From Microbaculum sp051390635 (GTDB taxonomy: Bacteria; Pseudomonadota; Alphaproteobacteria; Rhizobiales; Tepidamorphaceae), in NCBI RefSeq assembly GCF_051390635.1, contig NZ_JBPODT010000001.1:620001-684000 (forward strand): a stretch of DNA of 64,000 nucleotides. The letters are read 5' to 3'. This document shows, one piece after another, positions 26,784-35,968 of this stretch. A program made the position numbers and the translations under genes. A model generated the notes under the pieces. The model searched no databases and was not told the origin of the DNA. It saw nothing but the letters and a program-made list of their open reading frames with translations. How positions within the stretch are numbered: position 1 is the first letter of the stretch; every line of letters begins with the position of its first letter.

Positions 26784-27761
26784 CTACTCGACCGCCTCCG
26801 CCGGCGGCGTGCCGTGCGTGTGGAAGGACTCGATGGTCTTCAGGCCCCAGGCCTGGCCCTTCCTGCGCTCGGCTTCCGTCCACACGACCGGCTTCCAGTC
26901 CGGCCGCAGGATCAGCCGCGCGCCGGCATTGGCGACCTCCACGCGATTGCCGGCGGGCTCGTAGACATAGAGGAAGAAGGTGCCTTGGATCGCGTGCTTG
27001 TGCGGGCCGGTCTCGATGAAGACACCGTTCTCCAGGAAGATGTCGGCGGCGCGCAGCACGTCCTCGCGCTGGTCGACGGCATACGTGATGTGATGGAAAC
27101 GCGCCGGGATGCCGGTGTGATCCTCGGTGAAGGCCACGTCATAGGACTTGTTGTTGACGGTGAACCAGCAGCCGCCGAGCCGGCCGGTGTCGAGCTGGAT
27201 TATTTCGGTGACCCGGCTGCCGAGTGCCGTGACCATGAAGTCGCGGATCTTCGAGACGTCGGTCGCCAGCAGATTGAGGTGATCGAGCCGGCGCACGGCC
27301 ACGCCGCGTCCGTGGTAGCGCTGGGCGATATTCTTCAGCGCCGGCTTCTCGGCCTCCGGCGGCACATAGTCGTTGGTATCGTAGTAGAGCTCGAAGACGT
27401 GGCCGTCCGGATCGTTGAAGCGAAACGCCCTGCCATGGCCGAGGTCGCCGTCGATCCAGCCGATACCGCAGCCCATGTCCTCGATCACCTTAACGCGCCG
27501 CTCCAGCGCCTGCGGCGAAGACGTGCGGTAGGCCACGTGGCCCATGCCCGTCGCCTTCGAGGCGGTGAGCTTGAGCGTGTGGAACTCGTAGTCGTCCCAG
27601 GCACGCAAATAGACGGAATCGCCGTCGCGGCCGCTTTCGGTCAGACCGTAGACGTTGACGAAGAAATCGAGACTTTCCTCGGGCTTGTTCGTGAAGAGCT
27701 CGACATGGCCGAGATGGGCGACGTCGAAACAGGGTTCGGTTGCCATGGGCGTTTCCGTCAT
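26784..27761 (-). CDS. Type I extradiol ring-cleavage dioxygenase (VOC family)
   Basis: 325 residues from the ATG at 27761; an ATG at 27746 with GGAAA upstream is an alternative. Two VOC domains: the first has 'HLGHVELF' and 'DGHVFELYYDT', the second carries the presumptive Fe/Mn ligands His in 'LDHLNLLATDV', His in 'RFHHITYAV' and Glu in 'NRVEVANAG'. It should cleave a catechol-type ring adjacent to the hydroxyls. First gene of the unit leading to GalB-C-D enzymes, so the substrate may be gallate or a carboxylated catechol rather than plain catechol. Confidence 0.85.
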   Translation of the reverse strand: MTETPMATEPCFDVAHLGHVELFTNKPEESLDFFVNVYGLTESGRDGDSVYLRAWDDYEFHTLKLTASKATGMGHVAYRTSSPQALERRVKVIEDMGCGIGWIDGDLGHGRAFRFNDPDGHVFELYYDTNDYVPPEAEKPALKNIAQRYHGRGVAVRRLDHLNLLATDVSKIRDFMVTALGSRVTEIIQLDTGRLGGCWFTVNNKSYDVAFTEDHTGIPARFHHITYAVDQREDVLRAADIFLENGVFIETGPHKHAIQGTFFLYVYEPAGNRVEVANAGARLILRPDWKPVVWTEAERRKGQAWGLKTIESFHTHGTPPAEAVE

Positions 27762-27895
27762 CTGATCGTCTTCATTCGCGTTCGCCGTCGTCGCGGGCCA
27801 TACCCGGTCGAACGTGCGCGCTAGTAGGATAACCCAACTATCGCGACCGCGGGCCTCTCCGGGCAAGCAAATTTACAAAGCAAACAATACATTTT

Positions 27896-27914
27896 GCAAA
27901 GCATACGCCTTTGC
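27896..27914. promoter_or_regulatory. Probable MarR operator
   Basis: Inverted repeat GCAAAG-N7-CTTTGC just upstream of the marR start (27927), in an AT-rich stretch with a further ACAAAGCAAAC motif at 27875-27885. Position suits control of both the marR gene and the divergent dioxygenase operon. Confidence 0.5.
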
Positions 27915-27926
27915 TAAACTGCACCG

Positions 27927-28394
27927 ATGAAATTCGAACGCAGCGAATCCGCCGGCTATCTCGCCAACCTGATGGGGCGCCTGTTCACCAAGGCTCTCCA
28001 GAAGGCCGTCGAGCCCTATGGCCTCGCCCCGGCCCAGTTCACCACCATGGTGGAGATCTGGCGCGATCCCGGCGTCACCCAGCGCCTGCTGGTCGAACGC
28101 CTCGGCGTGGAACAGGGGACGATGACGAATACCCTGTCGCGCATGGAGCGGGACGGTCTTATCCTCCGCCGCCCGCACGAGACGGATGGCCGCGCCCAGA
28201 CACTGCACCTGACCGACAAGGCGAAGGCCGTGCTCGAGCCGGCGATCATGGGCGCCATCGACGCCAACGAGGCGGCACTGGGTTGCCTGTCGGCGGACGA
28301 GCGCGAACGGTTTCTCGCCATGATGATGCGGGTGATCGACGCTCTGCGCGACCACGTCGGTCAGGATACGAGCGTCCAGTCTCGCCCACGGTGA
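27927..28394 (+). CDS. MarR-family transcriptional regulator
   Basis: 155 residues. Winged helix with 'GVTQRLLVERLGVEQGTMTNTL' (recognition helix) and the wing 'RRPHETDGRAQTLHLTDKA'. Divergent from the dioxygenase-galBCD operon, so probably its regulator with an aromatic ligand. The promoter region contains a palindrome next to its own start. Confidence 0.88.
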   Translation: MKFERSESAGYLANLMGRLFTKALQKAVEPYGLAPAQFTTMVEIWRDPGVTQRLLVERLGVEQGTMTNTLSRMERDGLILRRPHETDGRAQTLHLTDKAKAVLEPAIMGAIDANEAALGCLSADERERFLAMMMRVIDALRDHVGQDTSVQSRPR

Positions 28395-28455
28395 AGCCGA
28401 CTGCACCACCGTCGCGGCCGCCGATCCCGGCGGTCTGCACGCCGGGCCACCGTTC

Positions 28456-29631
28456 CTAGAGCAGCCGCCGCTTCGCCAGATTGCGCATCAGCGCGGCCGT
28501 TCCGAATGTCCACGGCTCGGCGTCCGCGCAGTGCACCACCCGGTTCGACAGCCGCCCGAGCCGCGCCGCGCCGATCGTGACCACGTCGCCGATCTTGTGC
28601 GTGAAGCCCTGGCCGGGCCGGTCGCGGTCCTCGATCGGCGCGAACATGGTGCCGAGATAGAGCACGAAACCGTCCGGATACTGGTGGTTCTCGCCGATCG
28701 TCTGGCCGACGATATCGGCCGGGTCGCGGCTGATCCGGCTCATGTCGCTCATCCCCTCGAGACGGAACCCGTCCTCGCCGACCACCTCCAGCGAGATGGT
28801 CGCCGAGCGGACGTCGTCGAGGCTGAAGGATGCGTCGAACAGGCGGATGAAGGGCCCCAGCGAGGCGCTGGCATTGTTGTCCTTGGCCTTCGACAGCAGC
28901 AGCGCCGAGCGGCCCTCGAAATCGCGCAGATTGACGTCGTTGCCGAGGCAGGCGCCGACGATCCCGCCCCGGCTGGAGACCGCCAGCACCACTTCCGGCT
29001 CCGGATTATTCCAGGTGGAGCGCGGATGGATACCGATCTCGGCCAGATGGCCGACCGCGGACATCGGCTGCGCCTTGGAGAAAACCTCGGCGTCCGGGCC
29101 GATTCCGACTTCCAGATACTGCGACCAGGCCTGTTTCTCGATCAGATAGGCCTTCAGCGCCATCGCCTGCTCGGAACCGGGCTGCAATGTCGACAGATCC
29201 TGCCCGATCGTTTCGGTGATCATGGTACGGATCTCGGCGGCGCGTTCGGGCTTGCCGGCGGCCTGCTCCTCGATCACCCGTTCCAGCATGCTGACGGCGA
29301 AGGTGACGCCGGCCGCCTTCACCGCCTGCAGGTCGACCGGGGCGATCAGCCACGGCTTGGCGGGATCACGCCGGTCGCGCGGCGCGTTGGCTAGGACGTC
29401 GGCTAAGTCGCCAAGACGTTCACCTTGGGTCGCCTTCGCGAGCGCCGCCGGGTCGGGGTCCTCGCAGAGATCGCGCATCGTCGCCGCGGACGCCGAAATA
29501 TCCACGACCGCCCCGTCGCGAACCACCACCACCGACGGTCCCCCGACATCGGGTCGCCAGACACGCCCCACCAGAACGGCGCTGTCGGCGTCCTCCGGCA
29601 GGGCGAATATCGTTGACGTATCGAGGCTCAT
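28456..29631 (-). CDS. Fumarylacetoacetate hydrolase-family protein
   Basis: 391 residues from the ATG at 29631, preceded by GGGAGGGACAG. Long FAH-family form; the C-terminal FAH domain shows the metal cluster (Glu-x-Glu in 'NNPEPEVVLAVS', Asp in 'CLGNDVNLRDFEG'). Members of this length include 2-keto-3-deoxypentonate dehydratases and hydrolases/decarboxylases of aromatic ring-fission products. Its position between an aromatic operon and an aldehyde dehydrogenase fits either. Convergent with marR. Confidence 0.82.
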   Translation of the reverse strand: MSLDTSTIFALPEDADSAVLVGRVWRPDVGGPSVVVVRDGAVVDISASAATMRDLCEDPDPAALAKATQGERLGDLADVLANAPRDRRDPAKPWLIAPVDLQAVKAAGVTFAVSMLERVIEEQAAGKPERAAEIRTMITETIGQDLSTLQPGSEQAMALKAYLIEKQAWSQYLEVGIGPDAEVFSKAQPMSAVGHLAEIGIHPRSTWNNPEPEVVLAVSSRGGIVGACLGNDVNLRDFEGRSALLLSKAKDNNASASLGPFIRLFDASFSLDDVRSATISLEVVGEDGFRLEGMSDMSRISRDPADIVGQTIGENHQYPDGFVLYLGTMFAPIEDRDRPGQGFTHKIGDVVTIGAARLGRLSNRVVHCADAEPWTFGTAALMRNLAKRRLL

Positions 29632-29817
29632 CTGTCCCTCCCCCATTTTCTTCTGGGACTACCGATAGCATCGGCGACGCGGCGCGGCGAGCCGTCCCGA
29701 TCCGGCGCGGGCGGGGGACCGTTTCGAGTCGAGCATGGCGACAGCGGCGCCAAAACCGGATATAGAAACTCGCGCGCCGACTAAATTGTCCAGGCTCCGG
29801 CGGCGGGATCGCGTTGC

Positions 29818-31161
29818 ATGTTTTTTGGTTCGAGTTCGCAGAAAGCACCGTTCGCACGGCCCTTCGGCGGCGTCGCAGTCGTGCTGGCGCTGACGGTGCT
29901 GGCGGCCGGCTGCGACAGGCGCGCGACCGGCGTTCTGGAACCGTTTCCCGAGCCGGTCTACGGGACCGAGCGGGTCGAAATCCTCGTCGCCACCACCCGC
30001 AGCGCCGAAGATACGCAACCCGCGCTGATGTTTTCGGGCAACCGCGGCGACCAGATGGCCTATGCCGACCTCACCATCTCGATCCCGCCCGACGACAACC
30101 GCACGGTCGGCGAGGTTCAGTGGCCGCGACGTCTGCCGGGCGATCCGCAGCGCGATTTCGTCACTGTCGGTTCCGAATACATCGATCAGGAAACGGCAAG
30201 AACCCGGTTCAACGACAGGGTGGCGAAAACCCCGGATCGCCACGTGCTGGTCTTCGTCCACGGCTATAACAATCGTTTCGAGGACGCCGTCTACCGCTTC
30301 GCGCAGATCGTCCACGACTCCGACGCCGACGTGGTGCCGGTGCTGTTCACCTGGCCGTCGCGCGGCAACCTGCTCTCCTACACCTACGACCGGGAGAGCA
30401 CGAACTACTCGCGCGACGCGCTGGAGGACTTTCTGGCCCGGCTCGCCCGCGACAAGTCGGTGTCCAGCATCTCGATCCTCGCCCATTCGATGGGCAACTG
30501 GCTGACGCTCGAATCCCTGCGCCAGATGGCGATCCGCAACGGCCATATCACGACCAAGATCGGAGACGTCATGCTGGCAGCGCCGGATGTCGACGTCGAC
30601 GTGTTCCGCACCCAGGTCGCCGCCTTCGGCGAGCCGCGCCCGCGCTTCACCCTGTTCGTCTCGCAGAAGGACCAGGCGCTGAAATTCTCGCGCCGCCTAT
30701 GGGGCAGCACCGACCGCCTCGGCGCCATCGATCCGAACGACCCGCGCTATCGCGACGAACTCTCCCGCGAACGCATCGCCGTCGTCGACCTCACCAACGA
30801 GAAGACCAGCGACCGGATGAACCACGCGACCTTCGCCGAGAGCCCGCAGGCCGTGCATCTGATCGGCCGGCAGCTCGCCGCCGGGCAGGATCTCAACACG
30901 TTCGAGCCCGGCGTCGGCGACCACATCGGGCAGTTCGCGACGACGACCGGCGCAAACATCGGCGCCGCCGCCGGCCTGCTGGTCACCGCCCCCGTCGCCG
31001 TCTTCGACCAGAGAACGCGGGAGACCTACGACGACCGCGTCAACGATTTCGGCCAGTCCGTCAGCGACAGCCTGCAGATAGACGGCGACCCGGCCGATGT
31101 CGCCGGCACGCCCGACAAGACGACCGGCGACGCCGAGCAGACGACAATCTCCAGCCAGTGA
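29818..31161 (+). CDS. Alpha/beta-hydrolase lipoprotein (DUF900)
   Basis: 447 residues. N-terminal signal ending in a lipobox 'VLAAGC' (Cys about residue 32), so an outer- or inner-membrane lipoprotein. The hydrolase core has 'VLVFVHGYNNRFEDAVYRFAQ' and the nucleophile elbow 'ILAHSMGNWL'. The last ~80 residues are a low-complexity hydrophilic tail. DUF900 proteins are esterase-like; no substrate can be inferred. It is convergent with the araC gene. Confidence 0.82.
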   Translation: MFFGSSSQKAPFARPFGGVAVVLALTVLAAGCDRRATGVLEPFPEPVYGTERVEILVATTRSAEDTQPALMFSGNRGDQMAYADLTISIPPDDNRTVGEVQWPRRLPGDPQRDFVTVGSEYIDQETARTRFNDRVAKTPDRHVLVFVHGYNNRFEDAVYRFAQIVHDSDADVVPVLFTWPSRGNLLSYTYDRESTNYSRDALEDFLARLARDKSVSSISILAHSMGNWLTLESLRQMAIRNGHITTKIGDVMLAAPDVDVDVFRTQVAAFGEPRPRFTLFVSQKDQALKFSRRLWGSTDRLGAIDPNDPRYRDELSRERIAVVDLTNEKTSDRMNHATFAESPQAVHLIGRQLAAGQDLNTFEPGVGDHIGQFATTTGANIGAAAGLLVTAPVAVFDQRTRETYDDRVNDFGQSVSDSLQIDGDPADVAGTPDKTTGDAEQTTISSQ

Positions 31162-31167
31162 GGCCGA

Positions 31168-32088
31168 TCACGGCCAGTCGGCGAAGCTCGCCGGCGATCC
31201 GGCGATCGTCTCCGGATCGGACGAAGCCATCATCCTTCGGTATTGGCCCGGCGTCAGGCCGGTGGTGCGCTTGAAGAAGTGCGAGAAATGCGCCGGATCG
31301 CGAAACCCGAGTGAGTGGCTGAGTTGCTCGATGGTCAGCGTCGAGCGCTCGAGCCGCAGCCCCGCCTCGCGCGCCAGCCGCTCCGCGATCAGCGCCTTCG
31401 GCCCCTTGCCGAGCGACGCGGTGCACATGGCGTGCAGCCGGTCGCGCGAGATACCCAGCGTCCCGGCATAGCGGGCGACCGTCCAGTGGTCGCGGAAATG
31501 CATCTCGACGAGCTGCCGGAACCGCTGCAGCACCCCGGATTTCTCGCCGCGACCGCGCATTGCCGGCGCCTCGACGCCGGAGATCCGCAGCATCGAGACC
31601 AGCACGATCCGCACATGGGCCGCGATCAGCATCGGCGACCCGCTCTGCGGCTGGCGCAACTCGCGCAGGATCGCCTCGAAGGCGCGCACGATGTCCACGG
31701 AAAGCGCGCGCTGACCGGCGAGCGAAAGCTGGAAGTTGCGGTCGACCATGTAGCGCAGGCTGACCGACTCCGGCTCGTCGCCGATCGCCTCGACCAGCAC
31801 CGCATTGCCGATGCCGCCCAGGAAGCCGGTGGCGCCGGCCCCCGCCCTCAGCCGCGCGGGCCGCGCATTGCCGAGCCACAGGATCGCGGGCGCGGAGAAC
31901 GGGTAAGCCGTGCCGTCCGTCTCGGCCTCGCCTTCGCCGTCGGCCAGCAGGACGATCTGCCGGGCCGCCGCCGCGGCCTCGCGGTTCAGCGACCAATGCC
32001 GTGCCTGCAGGCCGCTTTCGATGCGTTCGGCCCGGATCGGGACGGAGGCTGATGCCGCTTGCAGCGCCATGCTCGGCTCATTTTGCAA
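31168..32088 (-). CDS. AraC-family transcriptional regulator
   Basis: 306 residues: an N-terminal cupin-like sensing domain ('QIVLLADGEGEAETDGT') and a C-terminal double HTH ('TLTIEQLSHSLGFRDPAHFSHFFKRTTGLTPGQYRR' spans the second HTH). Size and arrangement resemble PobC-type regulators of aromatic-acid catabolism. Divergent from the aldehyde dehydrogenase-LIV operon, which it probably activates. The 236-bp gap between them is AT-rich. Confidence 0.86.
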   Translation of the reverse strand: MQNEPSMALQAASASVPIRAERIESGLQARHWSLNREAAAAARQIVLLADGEGEAETDGTAYPFSAPAILWLGNARPARLRAGAGATGFLGGIGNAVLVEAIGDEPESVSLRYMVDRNFQLSLAGQRALSVDIVRAFEAILRELRQPQSGSPMLIAAHVRIVLVSMLRISGVEAPAMRGRGEKSGVLQRFRQLVEMHFRDHWTVARYAGTLGISRDRLHAMCTASLGKGPKALIAERLAREAGLRLERSTLTIEQLSHSLGFRDPAHFSHFFKRTTGLTPGQYRRMMASSDPETIAGSPASFADWP

Positions 32089-32324
32089 GTTTAAGGTCGT
32101 TTTTTATAGATCTGTCCGGCCTCAATTGCCAGATATTCGCAAGAGATCCCGACATATCTGCATTTTAAACCAGCTAACGCCTTCTATGGTTGAAGATAAG
32201 GCGACACCGGCACAAGCGGCACGAGACCGCACTGCTGAAAAGATCACGAAAAACGCCTGCCCCGGACTATGCGACGACGAGACAATCGCGGCCGGGATCG
32301 GGAGACCGGGAGGACAGACGGGAG

Positions 32325-33776
32325 ATGCTCGACGCGGCCCTCCTCATCCGCAACGAAAGCGTCGCGGCCTCGGACGCCGCGACCTTCGAGCGCGTCAATC
32401 CGATCACCGGCGCGGTCGCGACCCGCGCCGCCGCCGCCAGCGTCGAGGACGCCGTCCACGCCGCCAATGTCGCTGCCTCCGCCTTTCCTGCCTGGTCCGG
32501 CCTCGGCCCGAACGCGCGCCGCGAGACGCTGAACCGCGTCGCCGACCTGATCCTGACCCGCATCGACGATTTCGCCGGGGCGATGACGGCCGAGACCGGC
32601 GCGACGCGCGGCTGGGGCGAATACAACTGCCGCCTGGCGGCGTCGATCGTGCGCGAAGCCGCCGCCATGACCACCCAGCTCGCCGGCGAGGTAATCCCCG
32701 CCGACAAATCCGGCTCGTTCTCCATGGCGGTTCGCCAGCCCTGTGGCGTCGTGCTGTCGCTGGCGCCCTGGAACGCGCCGATCGTGCTCGGCGTGCGCGC
32801 CGCCGCCTGGCCGCTGGCCTGCGGCAACACCGTCATTCTCAAGGCCTCGGAGCTGTGCCCGCGCACCCACGGCCTGATCGGCGCGGTGTTCCAGGAGGCG
32901 GGCCTGCCGGCCGGCGCCCTCAACGTCGTCAGCAACGCGCCCGACGACGCCGACCGCATCGTCGAGGCACTCATCGCCCATCCCGCCGTCCGCCGCGTCA
33001 ATTTCACCGGCTCGACCCGCGTCGGCCGCATCATCGCCGAGACCTGCGCCCGCCACCTGAAACGCTGCCTGCTGGAGCTTTCCGGCAAGGCGCCGCTGAT
33101 CGTTCTCGACGACGCCGATCTCGACGAGGCCGTCGACGCCGCCGTGTTCGGCGCGTTCTTCCACCAGGGCCAGATCTGCATGTCGACGGAGCGCATCATC
33201 GTCGACGAGACGGTCGCCGAGGCGTTCCTGACCCGTTTCAAGGCGCGCGCCCTGGCCATCCGCGCCGGCGATCCGTCCGATCCCGCCTGCCAGCTCGGTT
33301 CGATGATCACCGAACAGGCCGCGATCCGCGTCAAGGGGTTGATCGACGACGCGGTGCGCAAGGGCGCCCGGCTGGTCGCCGGCGGCAGCCAGCACGGCGT
33401 CTTCGTCGATCCGACGATCCTCGCCGACGTGATCCCGACCATGCGCATCTACTACGAGGAATCCTTCGGCCCCGTCGCCTCGGTCATCCGCGTCGCCGAC
33501 GAGGCGGAGGCCGTGTCTGTCGCCAACGACACCGAATACGGGCTCGCCGCCGCCGTCTTCGGCCGCGACATCGCCCGCGCGCTCAAGGTGGCGCAGAAGA
33601 TCGAGTCCGGCATCTGCCACATCAACGCGCCGACCATCCACGACGAAGCGCAGATGCCCTTCGGCGGCATCAAGGCGTCCGGCTACGGCCGCTTCGGCGG
33701 CAAGGCCGGCATCGACGAGTTCACGGAACTGCGCTGGATCACCATCCAGACGGAACCGCAACACTACCCGATCTGA
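32325..33776 (+). CDS. Aldehyde dehydrogenase, salicylaldehyde/vanillin type
   Basis: 483 residues from the ATG at 32325 (GGGAG directly before, GGAGG 15 bp upstream). NAD-binding 'NFTGSTRVGRIIAE', general-base Glu in 'LLELSGKAPL' (a G-to-S change from the common ELGGK) and catalytic Cys in 'HQGQICMSTE'. The C-terminus 'RWITIQTEPQHYPI' matches the aromatic-aldehyde group (NahF, Vdh). Oxidises an aromatic aldehyde to the acid in the cytoplasm. First gene of a unit continuing 55 bp later into the LIV transporter. Confidence 0.88.
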   Translation: MLDAALLIRNESVAASDAATFERVNPITGAVATRAAAASVEDAVHAANVAASAFPAWSGLGPNARRETLNRVADLILTRIDDFAGAMTAETGATRGWGEYNCRLAASIVREAAAMTTQLAGEVIPADKSGSFSMAVRQPCGVVLSLAPWNAPIVLGVRAAAWPLACGNTVILKASELCPRTHGLIGAVFQEAGLPAGALNVVSNAPDDADRIVEALIAHPAVRRVNFTGSTRVGRIIAETCARHLKRCLLELSGKAPLIVLDDADLDEAVDAAVFGAFFHQGQICMSTERIIVDETVAEAFLTRFKARALAIRAGDPSDPACQLGSMITEQAAIRVKGLIDDAVRKGARLVAGGSQHGVFVDPTILADVIPTMRIYYEESFGPVASVIRVADEAEAVSVANDTEYGLAAAVFGRDIARALKVAQKIESGICHINAPTIHDEAQMPFGGIKASGYGRFGGKAGIDEFTELRWITIQTEPQHYPI

Positions 33777-33831
33777 ACGGTCGGATCGGGCAACGAAAAC
33801 GGAAAAGCCGTTTACGACCAGGGAGGACATC

Positions 33832-35031
33832 ATGAAACGCAGAGACATCCTCAAGATCGCCGGCGCCGCGCTGGTGGCCGGCGGCCTGGCGGCCGGGAAC
33901 GCCGCCGCCCAGGACGCCATCAAGATCGGCGCCAGCGCCCCCAAGACCGGCCCGCTCGCCGGCGGCGCCGCGGTCACCCATTGGCCGGCGCTGCAGCTCT
34001 GGGTCCACAACGTCAACGAAAAGGGCGGCATCAAGGTCGGCGACAAGCAGATGAAGGTCGAGCTGATCGAGTATGACGACCGCACCTCGGGCGAGGAGGC
34101 GGTGAAGAACATCCAGCGCCTCGCCACCGTCGACAAGGCCGACTTCATCGTCGCGCCCTATGGCACCGGCCTGAACCTCGCCACCGCGCCGCTGTTCGCC
34201 AAGTACGGCTACCCGCAGATCGCCGTCACCGCGGTGTCCGACAAGGTCGACGAGTCGGCCGCGCGCTGGCCGAACTCGTTCTGGACGCTGGGCACCTCGA
34301 CGGCCTTCGCTGAGTCGGTCGCCGACGTCCTGACCACGCTCAAGGACGCCGGCGCCATCGGCAACAAGGTCGCCGTCGTCAACGTCGCCGACGCCTTCGG
34401 CATCGAGCTCGCCAATGCCGGCAAGCCGGCGCTGGAGAAGGCCGGTTTCGAGATCGTCTATGACTCCTCCTATCCGCTCGGCACCCAGGACCTCGCCCCG
34501 GTCATCAGCGAGGCCAAGAACGCCGATCCGGACGCCTTCATCGCCTTCTCCTATCCGCCCGACACCTTCGGCCTGACGGACCAGGCCAAGATCGCCGGCC
34601 TCGACGTCGGCGCCTTCTATGTCGGCGTCGCCACCGCCTTCCCGGCCTATGCCGGCAAGTTCGGCGCCTCGGCCGAGGGCGTTCTCGGCGCCGGCGGCGT
34701 CAATCCCGACACCGAGGCGATGCAGGCCTGGTACAAGCAGCACCAGGAGGTCACCGGCGTCGGCGCCGACTACTGGGCGAGCCCGGTGATGTATTCGAGC
34801 CTTCAGGTCCTCGAGCAGGCCATCGAGCGCGCCGGCACGCTGGACAAGGCCAAGGTCATCGAGCAGCTCACCAACGGCTCGTTCGACACGATCATGGGCG
34901 GCATGACCTTCGACGGCAACGTCAACCGGACGTTCTGGACCGTCGGCCAGTGGAAGGACGGCCAGTTCCACGGCGTCGCCTCGACCGGCCTCGACGGCGC
35001 GGTCGCGCCGGTGGCCAAGACGGGCTGGTAA
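33832..35031 (+). CDS. Branched-chain-type ABC transporter substrate-binding protein
   Basis: 399 residues. The signal peptide has a twin-arginine-like start MKRRDILKIAG and cleaves near AAAQ (residue ~27). Periplasmic-binding-protein type I fold ('IKIGASAPKTGPLAGG', 'VELIEYDDRTSGEEAVKN'). Related proteins bind branched-chain amino acids, amides or aromatic acids; given the aldehyde dehydrogenase upstream, an aromatic acid or aldehyde precursor is likely. Strong site AGGGAGGA before the ATG. Confidence 0.9.
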   Translation: MKRRDILKIAGAALVAGGLAAGNAAAQDAIKIGASAPKTGPLAGGAAVTHWPALQLWVHNVNEKGGIKVGDKQMKVELIEYDDRTSGEEAVKNIQRLATVDKADFIVAPYGTGLNLATAPLFAKYGYPQIAVTAVSDKVDESAARWPNSFWTLGTSTAFAESVADVLTTLKDAGAIGNKVAVVNVADAFGIELANAGKPALEKAGFEIVYDSSYPLGTQDLAPVISEAKNADPDAFIAFSYPPDTFGLTDQAKIAGLDVGAFYVGVATAFPAYAGKFGASAEGVLGAGGVNPDTEAMQAWYKQHQEVTGVGADYWASPVMYSSLQVLEQAIERAGTLDKAKVIEQLTNGSFDTIMGGMTFDGNVNRTFWTVGQWKDGQFHGVASTGLDGAVAPVAKTGW

Positions 35032-35052
35032 GCGCCTTTAACACTCCCTCAT

Positions 35053-35078
35053 CCGGCGCGGGGTATACTCCGCGCCGG
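35053..35078. promoter_or_regulatory. Intercistronic hairpin between binding protein and permease
   Basis: Perfect 9-bp stem CCGGCGCGG (35053-35061) with CCGCGCCGG (35070-35078), 8-base loop, no T-run. Probably an mRNA-stability element that keeps binding-protein expression above that of the permeases. Confidence 0.6.
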
Positions 35079-35101
35079 GTGTCCGGAACCGGAAAGGCCC
35101 G

Positions 35102-35968
35102 ATGGAAATCGTTGTAACCGGCGTACTCCTGAGCGGGACCTACGCGCTCATCGCCCTGGGGCTGACGCTCCAGTACGGCGTCGCGCGCATCATGAACCTG
35201 GCCACCGGCGAGACGCTGGTCGCCGCCTGCTTCGGCGCGTTCTGGTTCTTCTCCGCCCTGCACATCAATCCGATCGCGAGCCTCGGATTCGTCGCCCCCG
35301 CCGCCTTCGTGATCAACTGGTTCGTCTATGCGCTGCTGCTGCGCCCGCTGGTGACGCGCGCCAGCAACCGCGGCCAGCTCGAGGTCGACTCGATCCTGGC
35401 CACCTTCGGCCTGATGTTCCTGTTCCAGGGCCTGATGCTGCTCGGCTTCGGCGGCGAATACTTCAGCTACGCCTTCCTCGCCGAGCCCTTCGACATCTTC
35501 GGCAGCCCCTTCGGGCTCAACCGCGTCGTCGCCTTCGTCGCCGCCGTGGCGCTCGCCGGCGCCCTCTACCTGTTCCTCTACCACACCCGCTACGGCACCG
35601 CCGTGCGCGCCGTCGCCGTCGATCCGGTCTCCGCCGGCCTCGTCGCCATCGACGTCGCCAGGGCCTCGGCCTTCGCCTTCGCGCTCGGCGGCGCGCTGAC
35701 CGCGGCCGCCGGCGGGCTGTTGTCGACCTTCTATACGTTCAACGCCTCGATGGGCGTGGTCTTCACCATGAAGGCGCTGATCATCGTAATCATGGGCGGC
35801 GTCGGCGACGTCCGCGGCGCGGTGCTCGCCGCCCTGATCCTCGGCGTCGCCGAGACCGCGGTGGCGAGCCTGATCGACCCCGGCCTGACGCTGGCGGCGA
35901 CCTACTTCCTGTTCGTCCTGACCCTGCTGTTCCGGCCGCAGGGCATCTTCGGAAGGAAGCAGGCATGA
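35102..35968 (+). CDS. livH: LIV-type ABC transporter permease, LivH-like
   Basis: 288 residues with about eight membrane segments and the family features 'LLSGTYALIALGLTLQYGVARIMNLA' at the N-terminus and 'MGGVGDVRGAVLAALILGVAE' near the C-terminus. Inner-membrane channel subunit; overlaps the second permease gene by 4 bp. Confidence 0.93.
   Translation: MEIVVTGVLLSGTYALIALGLTLQYGVARIMNLATGETLVAACFGAFWFFSALHINPIASLGFVAPAAFVINWFVYALLLRPLVTRASNRGQLEVDSILATFGLMFLFQGLMLLGFGGEYFSYAFLAEPFDIFGSPFGLNRVVAFVAAVALAGALYLFLYHTRYGTAVRAVAVDPVSAGLVAIDVARASAFAFALGGALTAAAGGLLSTFYTFNASMGVVFTMKALIIVIMGGVGDVRGAVLAALILGVAETAVASLIDPGLTLAATYFLFVLTLLFRPQGIFGRKQA

Noticed and set aside
29659..30546. Long antisense frame opposite the DUF900 hydrolase
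   Set aside because: Shadow of the real gene, with no motif and Arg/Val/Asp-rich composition.
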